Source: Stomoxys calcitrans (lineage: Eukaryota; Arthropoda; Insecta; Diptera; Muscidae). From it: a stretch of DNA of 64,000 nucleotides. Position numbers and translations under genes: made by a program. Below are positions 34,070-45,749 of this stretch, in pieces. Numbering within the stretch: the first letter of the stretch is position 1; each line of letters starts with the position of its first letter. Below the pieces are notes generated by a model. That model saw only the letters and a program-made list of their open reading frames with translations. It was not told where the DNA came from and searched no databases. The stretch covers positions 63,664,311-63,728,310 of the forward strand of contig NC_081553.1 of NCBI RefSeq assembly GCF_963082655.1. Reading direction: 5' to 3'.

Positions 34070-35410
34070 AACATTACATTTTAATTTATATTTGCCCAAA
34101 AAGGCGTTTTAACGCTACAGGTAAAGACACAATTTTCTTTGCAAATTTACATGAAAAGTACAGCATTTTCTTTGAACTAAGTTTGTTTAAAGCGTTTGTG
34201 TATGTCTGCATTCATTAATTCACAAGAAAATCCTAATTAATGTTAAGGTTAAGCTTTATAATAACTTTTTAGCCATTTCTTCTCATACCCACAGCGAGTA
34301 TACTTAAAGTGTCTGCAGCCGCCATTGCTCTTAAAATGCCACTTCAAGTTTTGTATTTGTGAGAATAATTTTCACCAACGCAGACAGAGTGCAGGCGCGA
34401 TTTTCATTAATAAAACTAAATCAAACGAAATCCTTTAACAAAAATTTTCAATGGTAATTAAAGCACTTTTCTCATACTCAAGCTAGCAAAAGAGAAAGAT
34501 TTGTAAAGAGGATTTTGGGAGGAAAAGAAATCGCTCCCGGGCAAATTTAGTCTATAGCCATAAAGTTAACCCTTTTTTAATGGCAAAATGTTTTCATTTT
34601 TAAGTAAAATAAAATTTCTCATGTTTTTCTCTTTTTTTCAGATTTAAGAGTTGTTGTAAAAAAGAAAATACCCTCAACCGCAAAACAAAATATAAAAATT
34701 TTACCATTTACCTCATCACTAAGGCAAATTGACAGAGACCATAGAACAGTACGGACGAATGGTTATAAAAAAAAGTTGCAGATATTTGTAAAGGAATTTG
34801 TTGGAGTTCATCGTTTTGATTTGATTTTAATCCCACCAGACATTACATGAGTATGACTGCAATAAACGAAGCAACTGAAGTCCCGAAAAACATCAACTCC
34901 CTGTGAAAACTGTGCTTATTGAGTTAGGACAAACACTAAGCAAAATCATAGTGAACATCAAAGTAAAAACTAAATGACAAAAAACTGAAAAACTGTTTGA
35001 AATTGTCATGGTATCATGACAGAAATAAAAGAGCATAACCAAAGTAATTTGAACTGTACTAAAGGGTAATTTCTTCCACTTAAAATAATCCTCAAAGGGA
35101 AAGGACAGTATGAGCTAAGCAAAAAAAAATTTTAGAAAATATGAACAAGAAAATGGAGTTAAACAATCAGCAAAAGAGAGGTTTGCGAAACACATGCAGT
35201 ACAAAACTTTGATAGAAAGTTATGTTGTAAGAAATTTTGTCGTATATTTTTTGATTGAAAATTTTTTAATAACAAAAATATTGCTTTATACTGTCAACAA
35301 TTAAAAACAATAAAAACTTTTACTAGATTTTATTTTGTCAAAATGTTATTTAACAAATTTTTTTTAAAAATTTAATTTGTCAACAAAATTTATTTAAAAC
35401 AATTAAAAAA
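34070..35410. other. Unique AT-rich region; no gene recognised
   Basis: A pyrimidine-rich stretch ending TTTTTTTCAG at about 34640 resembles a 3' splice site, followed by GATTTAAGAG and moderately complex sequence to about 35,000. I see no open frame that would support an exon there. Confidence 0.35.
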
Positions 35411-35423
35411 AATGTTGCATATA

Positions 35424-35640
35424 TTTAGGCTGCTCCTAAATTTTCCATGAACAATCCAATAAGGAACAGGAGCTACTTCTGTCATCTCAATGAGTGAAGT
35501 CCGTTTTGAAGCTCAGTAATAAGGGTCCTCCTTGTTTATGCCCAGTCCGAACGGCGCGCCGCTTAGTGAGACCATTTGATAAAGAAGATTTAGCATGGCA
35601 GGATACCTCACAGAATTAGTGAGGTATCCTGTTATGCTAT
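35424..35640 (-). mobile_element. SINE, rearranged, with terminal hairpin
   Basis: Minus-strand SINE tail (GTTCATGGAAAATTTAGGAG side) is followed by GGCGCGCCGTTCGGACTGGG and the ATGCTAAATCTTCTTTATC part. The head is missing. Instead the GCATGGCAGGATACCTCAC block is copied in inverse, making a hairpin at 35592-35641. Confidence 0.7.
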
Positions 35641-35641
35641 A
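35592..35641. repeat. 21-bp-arm hairpin with 7-base loop
   Basis: TAGCATGGCAGGATACCTCA-C pairs with G-TGAGGTATCCTGTTATGCTA around AGAATTA. There are two departures from Watson-Crick pairing, both possible G-U pairs in RNA. The inner 12 bp are perfect. Confidence 0.85.
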
Positions 35642-36699
35642 CTGTGTAGCATATTTTTAGGCAAATTTTACAGAATTCATAAAATTAGTCAAAAAATCAA
35701 TTTTGCCATTATTTTTTTTGTACTAATTTTTTTCAACTTTTTATTTGTATAATGATATCACTACAACATAAAGCTTTATTTGTATATTAAACGTAGGACA
35801 AGGCAAAATATTAAATCAAAATAAAATTCCTATCGACAACTTTTTAAACACAAATTTTTATTTTGGAAAAATTAATATATTATGTCAAAATTTAATTTTT
35901 TTAATTGATCAGTAAAATATTTTAAGTAAAACTATTGCCTACTTTAAGGATACATGTTAGGTATTTCTATAAATTTATGAAAAAACTAATTTCTGCAGTA
36001 ACGTATGGCTATAAATCAATTACATTGTTAAATATTAAACATTGCCTGTTTTTAGGCTTGGGATATAAGTCATAAATATTGTCAGAAAAATCTGTTGTTT
36101 TTCACAAATATTACTTTAAAAATGAAAACATTTAATTGCAATCAAAAATTTTTTAAAAAAATAAATTTCTATAATTTTTTTTTTAATTTTCTTATTGCAA
36201 AAACCCCCTGTTCATTTTATTTATTTTTTGCTTAAATTTTGTTAAAATTAAAATTCTCTAAAAAATTGGGCAAAAATTTTTTACTGCAAACTTTAATTTG
36301 ACAAAATTTTATTTTTACGCAAAATTTTATTTTTCCGCAAAATTTTATATTTCGTAAAATTTTATTTTCTTGCAGTTTTATTTCTGTAAGAAATGTATTT
36401 AGTATTACATTTAACAGAAAAATATATTTTTTAAAAAATTTGCTTACTTTCAGGCTGCTACTTGAAATTAATTACATAGCATACATTTTTTGCACACATT
36501 TTCTATTACGAAATAAACATTTTTTGTAATGAAATAATATTTAAGTGTTTTCTGAAAAAAATTAAGAAAAGTACTGAAAGCCTATCTTTCGGATTTAAAT
36601 CGAACTCAATATCAATGTCATATTTAAAAAAATTTTTGATTTTAGGTTGTGACCACAAAAGTCAATTAATTTGGTCAATTTATTTGTTTTGGCGTTTTA

Positions 36700-36990
36700 C
36701 AATTTGTATGCCCTCTACCACGGAATAATTTCTAATTTCGTCATTCCGTTTGTAACATGATCTGTGATCCAATGATACGATCGAAAGCCCGCTAACTTTC
36801 GAAGGAGTAAAGCTAGCCGCTTAAAATTTTGCAAAAATACTTCTTATTAGTGTAGGTCGGTTGGGATTGTAAATGGTATATGGTCCATGTTTTGATATAT
36901 AGCAGCCATATAAAGTGATCTTAGATCTTGTGTTCTTAAGCCCATGGAGAACACAATTTTTATCTGATTTGCATGAGGTATTTTGCTATG
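36700..36990 (+). repeat. A-family repeat fragment
   Basis: Contains TGCCCTCTACCACGGAATAA, TTCGTCATTCCGTTTGTAAC, CTAACTTTCGAAGGAGTAAAGC and one internal unit (AGCAGCCATATAAAGTGATC, CTTGTGTTCTTAAGCCCATG). It corresponds to the non-tandem side of the family plus one unit. The TTCGGCCGGGCCGAA end is not seen. Confidence 0.65.
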
Positions 36991-36999
36991 ATTTCTAAC

Positions 37000-38080
37000 A
37001 AATTTTTATAATTTTTTTTTTAATAGAACTGTTTAAGAAAATTTTATTTCAGTAGGAATTTTTTCAAAATTTTTCGAAAAATTAGATTATTATTGAATTT
37101 TTTTCTTGATATTTTTATAGTTTCTTTTAAGTTCTAGGAAATTTTGCATCTAAAATCAGTAAATCATGAAATACAACATGAAAATGTTTTACAACATCGA
37201 CCTGATTGTTCAGGTGCTTTCAATTTCGATAAAAATTAAAGGCATTAAGTCATTGGAAAATGTTATCAACACAATGTAGCCATAAAACTCCATTCCACTC
37301 CAAATAGCTGGCTCATGGTGGCGGCGGCAATCGGTTGTTGTGTTGCACTTTAATATTTGCTATGGTCTTTCCGACACAGCAACAATGTATTGCAAAAATT
37401 TGTTCTTACAAATAAACCCCGAGAGTACGGCGTCATATGTTAGGGTCCCCAAAGGTGGTCTCACAGCTATGAAAACCTCAAACACCAAACAAAAAAAAAA
37501 AAACGAAAAGGAAACCGCAGAATCGAGCCCGTTATCATTTGTTGAGGCTTACACGAGCGCAAACAATATTGACAAGCAGATCATTGAACTCATTCATTTC
37601 TCCTTCACAGGCATTAGGAACATAAAATATGATAACGTCAAAAATGTGTTGCACACAAAAAATGTTGTAGCAGCAAACTCAAATGACTGAAAGATAATTT
37701 TTTCTGATATTTTTTTCTTAGCTTTTATTTTTTTTTCGGTTTGAAACTGCAACAAACCACAAAGAAAAAGGGTTAAACAGCACAGCACATTGAACAGAAC
37801 AAGCTGCATGTTGTGGCTTAATTGCCTCCGACAAACCACCCAATGTAATGACTTTAAAGTTGAGATATTTGCAATAAAAAAAACTAAACAAAAAGTTTCT
37901 TTAAACTCAAGTGTTGGTGTTTATTTTAATTGGACTTATAGCAAAAAATCCGAAAAAAAACAGAAACCAGCAAGTCAATGACTTTTTGGGGAAATTTTTT
38001 AAAGGAAAAACAAATGTTCATTTGATTTCAAGGAGGAAAGCAAAATGAATAAAAGAAATATGGAAGTTAAAAAAAAAAAC
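37000..38080. other. Unique region, no confirmed gene
   Basis: A frame at 37340-37690 (116 codons, TTG start, lysine/serine-rich) is open but shows no signal, domain or codon pattern that convinces me. No motif sites fall between 36.5 and 38.1 kb. Confidence 0.35.
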
Positions 38081-38083
38081 GTT

Positions 38084-38096
38084 GCATACTTTTAGG
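38084..38096 (+). promoter_or_regulatory. exact 13-mer Su(Hw)-like site
   Basis: GTTGCATACTTTTAGGAGAC; combines the TTG 5' flank of the gypsy sites with the AGGAG 3' flank of block 1. Confidence 0.65.
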
Positions 38097-38344
38097 AGAC
38101 ATTTAAAACATGAAAAACTAAAATTTTGGTGGATTGAATTTAAAGAGATGATGATAGTAGCAGTTGGAAATAATACTTGCTTAGACATTTTTTGTCCCTT
38201 GTAATACTACAGTAGGAACAGACCAAACCAACCACTGGTAATTCCAGCTAAGTTTCCGGAGCACTTATGATTAATATACATTTTATATATTTTTCGCATA
38301 TATTTTTAACTTTAATCGGGCACCACTCATTAATATATGAGATG

Positions 38345-38385
38345 TTTGGCCCCTGTTCTTTAATGCATTTGCATTCGGAATATCG
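38345..38385 (+). mobile_element. SINE 3' tail fragment
   Basis: GTTTGGCCCCTGTTCTTTAA and ATGCATTTGCATT resemble the SINE tail; short and diverged. Confidence 0.35.
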
Positions 38386-38427
38386 GTTTTCGTATATTCG
38401 AAAATATGTTTTTTATATAAAATAATT

Positions 38428-38440
38428 GCCTACTTTTAGG
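38428..38440 (+). promoter_or_regulatory. exact 13-mer site, GCCTAC form
   Basis: ATTGCCTACTTTTAGGTGGC, opening a run of sites at 100-650 bp spacing. Confidence 0.6.
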
Positions 38441-39064
38441 TGGCTATGACTTGTATACAATTATATGAAATGAAAACTTTAAAACTGGCTTATTGAATTT
38501 AGTCAGACATTTTGGATGATCAAACGGAATTTTTAGGAAAAAATTATAACGTTGAATAATAACTTCATTGACCAGTCATACCAGGCAAACAAATTAAATA
38601 GACGGACGGAGCACGGAGCCAGAAGTGCTCTAATATTGGAGACTACATTGAGTATTCATTCATAAGGTTGTTGGTAAAATTCATTGGCAGACTCCAAGTG
38701 AACAGGAACCAGACAATCACAGGCTTGAAATCACTAAGAAATAGAAAGCAGTGTTGACATATGAGAAGATGTTGTACAACGGCTGAAGGGTTTAGCTTGT
38801 GGTAGCAAAATTAAAGTCTTCATATTCCAAATTGGGATTTATATTTATACTGATGATTAGACTAGCCAACTAAGAAACGTTTGCAATTGGCGTGCATGTG
38901 ATTAAATCCAATCTGTTGTCTGGCATTTTTTTTTCTGTAATGAATAATAATCCTTCATTCCCTTGGTCAAATTAGTAGAATAATAAATTCATTGACCAGC
39001 CATACTAGGCACACAAAATAAAAAATAATTCTATGTATTTTTAAATGTGTAACAAAAATATTTT

Positions 39065-39420
39065 ACAATTAACTGATTGCCTACTTTAAGGCAAGAGCTT
39101 GTAGACAATTATTTGCAATTAGAACAATTTCAATCTTTTACAATTATGGTAATAATAATAAATTAAATAAATCCATTGCCTATTTTTAGGCAATGAAATT
39201 AATGATTTTTTTTATATATAAAATAATGACAGAATGTAGGCATTGATCATGTATAAACATATATTTGCACAATTATTTGAAATTGGAACAATTAAATTTT
39301 TACAATTATGCCAATAATAATAATAAATCAAATAATTCCATTGTCTATTTTTAGGCAAAGAAATTAATGAATTATTTTTAATTATTTTATATAAAATAAT
39401 CAAGGAATGAAGGCACATGC
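39065..39420 (+). repeat. tandem duplication (about 165-bp spacing of motifs)
   Basis: Sequences after the 39077, 39176 and 39341 sites share ACAATTATTTGAAATTGGAAC-like, TTTACAATTATG, AATAATAATAAAT and AATAATTCCATTG(T/C)C blocks. The unit carries one motif copy per repeat. Confidence 0.75.
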
Positions 39421-39773
39421 AAGAGAAAAAATTTTCAAAAGTTAACTGATTGCCTATTTAAAAAAATATACCTTTGAATAATTGTTAAATCTTATATATA
39501 AAATAAATTTTTAATAAACCAAATAATAAAAAAAATTATATTGTCTTCGTTTAGGCTATTACATGTGTTTAATAACGTGGTAACATTTTAAAGTAATACC
39601 TACTTTAAGGCAAATGCTTTTGCCATTAAATACATATCCGTATTAGTATATTGATGCCACACATTTTCTAATAAACTAATAATTAAATAAATTTATGAAT
39701 GTTTCCACAGAAAACGAATTTAATGAATTTTACATATTCTGGAAAATTTTTCATTCTTCCATTTAAAAACATT

Positions 39774-39786
39774 GCCTACTTTTAGG
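39774..39786 (+). promoter_or_regulatory. exact 13-mer site, GCCTAC form
   Basis: CATTGCCTACTTTTAGGGTG; last plus-strand site before the minus-strand block begins at about 40.1 kb. Confidence 0.6.
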
Positions 39787-40689
39787 GTGATCCCCCATAA
39801 AAAAGGTTGACAAATGTCAAATTTTTTTTATGATTTTACCGAAAAAAAAAAACACAAAAAATCTTAAAAAACACATTTCAAAGCAAGTACTTACAAATGT
39901 AAAACCCATGTTTCTCTGCCAAATGTGCGTTATATTAATTTTTATTGGCATGACACTGAGTAACAATGAAAGAAATTTAGATTATGAAGACAATGACAGT
40001 TACATCTAGGGGGGTGTAACTGAACTGAACTGAAATGTCAAAAAATAAACATCAGCAATTAAAAAAGACCAAAAAAAAAATTGCAGACTTTGAGCAAACA
40101 GGTTTCGCCTAAAGGTAGTCTTCTCGTTATGTAAATGTCTGTCGGTCGATGTCAATAAACTTTGTTTTAAAATAACACCCCCATGTATACGCCCTACAAC
40201 TAAGATTAATTTTAATATTTGGCTGGCAAAAAACAAGAAAACAGACTGCCATGTAAGCTGATCCACCTTCGTCTATCCATTTCACACCCATTGCTAGGGA
40301 ATGGTAAACCCTCAAGTGTGCTGCGTCCTCGTCATTGTCTATCACCATGGAACTCATTTCGCACTTGGCAAAGAAAGGTGCTTTTGTGTAAATATTCCCA
40401 TAGTCAAAATGGCTAATAAAACTAATGTTGAAATTTTCCCACTAAACAGCTAATAATCTTGGCTAATATATGATGGAATTTAATGGCAAAAGTGTCTCGA
40501 AAACTTTGTTTCTTTAGCTGCTAACTTTACTTTCAGCAAACCACATACAGCTGAAGTTCTATGGCAAAAACCACTAATAGTTTTGCTACTAAGTACATGT
40601 GATGATAATAGGTGAACGACAAGGAGATGGTAAAAAATAAAGAATTTTTAAACACCAAGGTGGTACAAAAAATTTTTTATCATTTTTTT

Positions 40690-40975
40690 TTACCAAATCT
40701 TCTATAGCAATAAATTTTTTGACAAAATTTCCTATAGTTATTAAATTTTGACAATAATAGCAATAAAATTTTCTTTAAAAGTAAAATTTTAACAAAATTT
40801 TCTTTAAAAGTAAAATTTTGACAAAATTTTCTTTAAAAGTAAAATTTGGCCAAAATTTTCTAAAAAAATAAAATTTTGGCCAAATTTTTTAAAGAAATAA
40901 AATGTTGACAAAATTTTACAAAAATTTATAAAAAAAATATTTTGAAAAAAAAAAATTTTAAAAATAATTTTGAAA
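40690..40975. repeat. degenerate 29-bp minisatellite (about 8-9 units)
   Basis: ATTTTGACAAAATTTTC(T)TTAAAAGTAAA recurs at about 29-bp spacing, becoming AT-only at its right end. It is a diverged relative of the two large arrays. Confidence 0.7.
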
Positions 40976-40999
40976 AATTTTTTAAAAATTGAACCCTAC

Positions 41000-41900
41000 G
41001 GTCTGCAGCAGTACAGTATCCGATTGTAGAAATTAATTTTTTTTTAAATAAAATGTTGACTAAATTTTAGCAAAAATAAAGTTTTGACAAAATTTTAATA
41101 AAAATAAAATTGACAAAATATAAACTTTTGAAATTGTTTTTTTTTTTATTAAATTTATAAAAAATTTTCAAAGGGTAATACATTTTTGGTTTTTCTCCCA
41201 TTTAAGATGACATCCCTGTTTCTTATACGCAGTCAGCTGGAACAATAGAAATATCTGTTTAGCTTTTCATTCATCCTCCTATTACGCCCATATGCTTCTT
41301 GGATATCATTTCGAATTGCCTGCCTCCCCGATTTCCCACACAAAATATGTTCAAAGCATGGTTAGTGAGTTGGTTGGAAAAGTATTCATTAAATACTTGG
41401 TTTCGTCTAAATGAGCTGGCTCAGAATCTACACATATTCGCTACGTGTGCTGAGCTGAGCTAAGGAGCATAGTGATTTTTTTACGGTAATTAATGTTTGT
41501 GGCTTTATGGAAGGTGTGTTAATATGCATTTATATGCTAATAAGTATTATTCATTGGCTGTATGTAAAACCAGAGAGACAAAGAAAGACGACATAGCCAA
41601 GATTCTTGGAAAAATGTTTCTTTTCTCTAACAACACAATAGGATTTTCTTAATAAAAGCCAAAGTTATGACATGTTTAGAAAATATTAAAGAACACAAAT
41701 TATCGACATCGCACCACCCATAAGTTTTCGTCCAAAGTAATAATTAGTAAAAACTTATATACTTTTCATGAATTAATGCAGAAATATGGGGAATAAATTA
41801 GTAAAGTTTTATGACTTCCTTTGGGGAAACTTTAGAAAATGTTATAGTATATTGGCAAAAAATTGCTAGTGTTAAGATAAGAAAATATTTTATTTAGAGT
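41000..41900. other. No gene recognised
   Basis: AT-rich unique sequence. A phrase GGTCTGCAGC...CCGATTGTAG near 40999-41028 recurs near 47402-47433 and marks a small unclassified repeat. Confidence 0.35.
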
Positions 41901-41919
41901 AGAATAAATGTTGGAATGT

Positions 41920-42385
41920 CACCCAAATGTATGCTATAGTTTTAATTTATTCTAAAATGCCCTGGAAAGCATGCACCTAATTTTTACATATAAAAGGCAA
42001 AAGAACGTAAAAGAACATACTACGATTTTTCCAGAAGAATTCCGAACAAATTAAATCTTGCTCATTGAACTGTGCCTCGAGTTTATAAATGACGGCCTAA
42101 AAGTATGCAACTAATTAAAACAATGGTTAAATAAGAATATATTTGTTGTAGCTTAAATGGATGGATGCGGATGGATCTCAAAGCATAAACACCCAAAAAT
42201 ATACTATGGTTTTCAATATTTTATAAAATACCTCCAAAAGTATGCACCTAATTGTAACACTTTAAAATACTAAAGAGCGTAATAGAAGACACAGCGAATT
42301 TTCCAGAAGAATTGCAAACAAATTAAAACTTGCTCCTTGAAGTAGGCGTCAATTTTATAATTTACAGTCTAAAAGTATGCAATCA
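41920..42385 (-). repeat. about 270-bp tandem duplication carrying minus-strand motifs
   Basis: CTATAGTTTTAATTTATTCTAAAATGCC...GCACCTAA, CCAGAAGAATTCCGAACAAA, AATCTTGCTCATTGAA and GGCCTAAAAGTATGCAAC (41930-42110) recur as CTATGGTTTTCAATATTTTA, CCAGAAGAATTGCAAACAAA, AAACTTGCTCCTTGAA and AGTCTAAAAGTATGCAAT (42203-42382). Each unit carries motifs at both ends. Confidence 0.8.
42096..42108 (-). promoter_or_regulatory. exact 13-mer Su(Hw)-like site, minus
   Basis: Minus strand reads TTGCATACTTTTAGGCC, among the closest in the window to the extended Su(Hw) site as I know it. A sister copy with one change (AGACT for AGGCC) is at 42368-42380. Confidence 0.65.
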
Positions 42386-42517
42386 ACTTAAAAGCAAAAA
42401 TAAAATCCTTACTTGTGTTATATAGATTTAAATTTTTTTTTAATATTTTAAAAATGTTGAAGCAAATTAATTTAATTTTTGTAGTTTTAGGAATTTTGTT
42501 AGCAACAAAATTTTCAA

Positions 42518-42530
42518 GCATACTTTTAGG
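42518..42530 (+). promoter_or_regulatory. exact 13-mer Su(Hw)-like site, plus
   Basis: CAAGCATACTTTTAGGCTAC; faces opposite to its left neighbour at 42368 with about 140 bp between them, a head-to-head pair. Confidence 0.6.
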
Positions 42531-42539
42531 CTACACCGA

Positions 42540-43345
42540 AATAAAATAAAACTTTCCTAATTATTTGTTTTTTAATTTTCTTGTCTATCAAACTTAACAA
42601 CTACCCTTCAAATTATTCTCTCCTCATTTTAATTTACCTATTTTCAAGTCCTCCCCATGTCTACGCATATAATTTATCCATTTAATAGCGACAACATTTA
42701 CATTAATAATTAGCGTTTGTAACGCTGCCATTACCACTACAAATTGCATCAACACATTAGTGGTAAAGCCAAACAATAAAATAGAACAACAACAACGAAA
42801 GCCACAGAGAGTTTTGTGAGGATGACCTCTTACCTCCTATGTCTGAAGAGCCCAAAAGAACAATTAATCATGACCACCAACGGCAAAGACATTAACATCA
42901 ACAGAAATATTTTACACGAGCTTTAAACAAAAACTCCAACCTACAGATAGAGGTGGAGGATTGCTCTATACAGCTAAGAAATTGCTTAGGTTGGACGATT
43001 TGTGTTTTTCAGGCATTGCCATCACGACTTAAATGCCAACAACAGTCAAAGGCCATTTAAACAGCAGCCCCAAAGAAGCAGAAACCTTTCAGCACTATGG
43101 AAGACCATGAAATTAGGTACGATAAGGTTTTGCGTTGTGATTCATTATGGATAAGGATGTGGCTTAGAAAACAAATGTGGGAGAAAATAAATATTTCCTT
43201 AATTACCTTGCAAAACTCATTGATTGCATAAAAATAATTATACTCTAAAAGTTTTATGATATGATATGATATATTCGTCATCTTGGTTTATCAAAATTCC
43301 AACAGCAATCCAAATTAATTCATTAATTTAAAGCTAATGCAAATC
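42540..43345. other. Unique region, no gene recognised
   Basis: Less AT-biased sequence around 42600-43060; ACAACAACAACGAAAG run near 42786. No domain-bearing frame. Confidence 0.35.
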
Positions 43346-43349
43346 TGTT

Positions 43350-43362
43350 GCCTACTTTTAGG
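43350..43362 (+). promoter_or_regulatory. exact 13-mer site, GCCTAC form
   Basis: TGTTGCCTACTTTTAGGCTT; includes TTGCC and AGGC, giving dyad symmetry as in block 3. Confidence 0.6.
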
Positions 43363-43364
43363 CT

Positions 43365-44265
43365 TGTCTAATTTTATTTTATGTATAAAACCTCTTCACT
43401 TATCATATGCACCTCGTTCTTTGCATACCAATAACCCTACGCAAAAAAACACACCCCGACGTACCTAACTTAAATGTCCGTCTATCTGGCTTTTGTGTGT
43501 CTTTTTCGCCCCATATCTCTCCATTTCCCTCTGCCCCATCTGGGTATGGGTATAAAAAGTAAATCTGTGAAAGGACATTATATTTTGCACACTTTGAAAT
43601 TCGTGCTTATATTTCTTTTACACAGCATTTCGGCCATTCATTCATGGCATTTCAAAGCAATTTCCACTTGACATGGAGGAGGTAAGGTCCCTACAAAACA
43701 TCAGAGGCACTAGCTGGCCAGCATAAGAACTGACTGAATGTTTGTCTGTTGGCTATCCGTTTGTCTGTCGGCGTCTTAACCATTATCATTTCCAATGCCA
43801 TTGACCATGAAGTTGTGATTTGTTCTTGTTGCTGTTGTTGTTCTTGCTTTGCCAATACTAGAACATTAGAACGTGTTGTTTGCCTTTAATGTTCTTTGCC
43901 TTTGTCCGTCCCTCTATATTTTGCCATGGAGTGGCTCATACTACTTTATTTGATTTGCTTGGTTTCCTAATGTCTGCCTTTCGAAATGTGCATGTTAAAG
44001 CTATGCATTCTTTGAAAAATTACTTGGAAAAGAAAGTAAAAGTTTGTCTAATGTGTACGTTGGCACATTATAAAAATAGGTGGAGAACATTCGTTTTTTG
44101 GGAACTTGCTGGTGGGTTTAGATATAGAATTTTTGATTGCAAAAGTTTGTCATATTTCCAAGGAAACTAAATTATTTAGTTATTTGCCCAAGAAATGCAT
44201 AACTTGGAATTTAGTAAGAAGTCTCTGTTCATTTTTAAAAACAATTCTAAGGAATATACTTAAAG
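43365..44265. other. Unique region, no gene recognised
   Basis: TTGCATACC at 43421 matches the gypsy-type core but lacks the AGG extension. Open frames at 43474-43671 and 43880-44170 show no domain. Confidence 0.35.
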
Positions 44266-44379
44266 CTAACTCCCAAAAGAATGCTAAGATTTTAAATTTT
44301 TATCAAAGACATTAAACAATACAAGAAAATTCTAGAAGCCAGGATGCTCTCTCCAAAAACCAGATTAAGCAAAACATAT

Positions 44380-44520
44380 TTTTTAAAACAGACTTTGAAA
44401 AAATGCCATGATTTTTGATTCCTTTTTTCCAAAAGCCTCTGAGAAAAATTTATATTGTTTTAGAAAAATCAGAGAAAATATTGAAATTTAACTCCCAAAA
44501 CTATGCTATGATTTTTTCCA
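44380..44520 (-). repeat. about 100-bp tandem duplication with decayed motif
   Basis: GACTTTGAAAAAATGCCATGATTTTT (44391-44416) recurs as ACTCCCAAAACTATGCTATGATTTTT (44491-44516), with AAAATATTGAAATTTAA-like and TTTTTTAAAACA flanks. One copy keeps a recognisable motif, the other has lost it. Confidence 0.6.
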
Positions 44521-45254
44521 AATGCCTTCCAAATTATGAAGCTATGTTAGCATTATACATTTTTTGCTTTTTCGTTGTCTTTTATGTCATATTGCCTTAA
44601 TGACAATTTTGAGACACATTTGAGTTTTATATTTCTTAACATAGGCTAACTGTGTAAAAGAACAACCATAGGACTATATTACCTGTTCTAACAACGTAGT
44701 AATGCAAAATGTGGCACATACCTGCAAAAAATAAAGAAAATATTTATTAGAATTGTGGGAAAATTAATTTTTATAAATTATGCATAGAACATTTTTGTTA
44801 ATTCTTTAAAAATAAGCATATAAAAATTTGAAGAAACTCAAAAAGTAAATTACTGTTAAGAAGCCCATTTAAGTATGAAATAAATAATTTAATTTAAATT
44901 TTTTCCAATATATGAAAATTTCACTAATTTAAATTAAAATAATTGAAAAAATTTAATTTTAAATTAAATTAAACCCCTTAAACTATGTAACAATTTTATC
45001 AAAATGAAAATAAAAGCCGTCTACATGCAAAAGCTAAAAAAAAAATATTTAAAAAAAATCCCTTAAAACTATGCAATACATTTTTATACTTATTTTGCTC
45101 TTAATTTTTCTAGAAATATGGTCTTTTCTAATTTTAATTCAACTTTTTGGAATAAATATAAGGAAAACAAACGTCTTACTTGCCCCCTAAAATATGCAAA
45201 CATTATTAAATTAAATTTATTTCTGATTTTTATGTTTATCCTAACCTAACCTAA

Positions 45255-45470
45255 TTAAAAATAAAATGGCTGAAATTGTACATGTGGTGTTTTGTTACGA
45301 CTACCAACATGCGTGGTAAGTATTGCCGAAATCGATGTATAACGTGATAAAGCCCCATATAATCCGATCTCTTGATTGGTTTTCTACGGCCCCAAGAGCT
45401 ATAATTTTTGGCTGATTAAGCAGAAAGTACACAAGTGCCCTTTTACTAAATTCATGTTTGTTTCCAAGAT
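45255..45470 (+). repeat. A-family repeat fragment
   Basis: GGCTGAAATTGTACATGTGG, TTTTGTTACGACTACCAAC and CCCCATATAATCCGATCTC match internal A-family units; both ends are lost. Confidence 0.65.
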
Positions 45471-45749
45471 TCGGTTTAGAAAATCTACCACGTTATTTCT
45501 AGTTTCTCCTCTTTGGTGATAATATATATAAAAAAAACGAAAATGTCCCTATTTGTAATAAAATTTGTTTAATAATAAATATTTTAAACTTAAAAAAATA
45601 TATATATCCCCCAAAACTATGCAACAAAAAATAGTTTATTTTCAACTTTTGTGGTAATATTGAAAAAAGGCATAAATTTGTTCAAATAAAACTTAAAAAA
45701 TTGTTTCTTAACTTTTTTCAAATACTTTTATGAAATTTTTCTTATTTTT

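Larger units (their letters stand above)
35415..39790 (+). promoter_or_regulatory. motif block 3: about fourteen plus-strand sites, mostly TTGCCTAC type
   Basis: Sites start near 35415, 35647, 35935 (TTGCCTACTTTAAGGAT), 36042, 36440, 38082, 38426, 39077, 39176, 39341, 39450 (decayed), 39541, 39597 and 39772. Here the C form of the A/C position dominates and the 3' side is AGGCAA. TTGCCTACTTTTAGGCAA is then a near-perfect dyad (TTGCCTA and TAGGCAA around CTTT). At 39175-39194 the dyad is exact: ATTGCCTA, four Ts, TAGGCAAT. Confidence 0.65.

Noticed and set aside
34600..34660. 3' splice site and exon start
   Set aside because: Polypyrimidine-CAG occurs often in T-rich DNA, and no coding frame or matching donor could be identified.
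37340..37690. 116-codon open frame as a possible gene
   Set aside because: TTG start, lysine- and serine-rich composition, no domain, no splice context that I can support.
43421..43437. TTGCATACC as a strong Su(Hw) site
   Set aside because: Matches the nine-base gypsy-type core but lacks the TTTTAGG extension shared by the cluster; kept only as a weak candidate.
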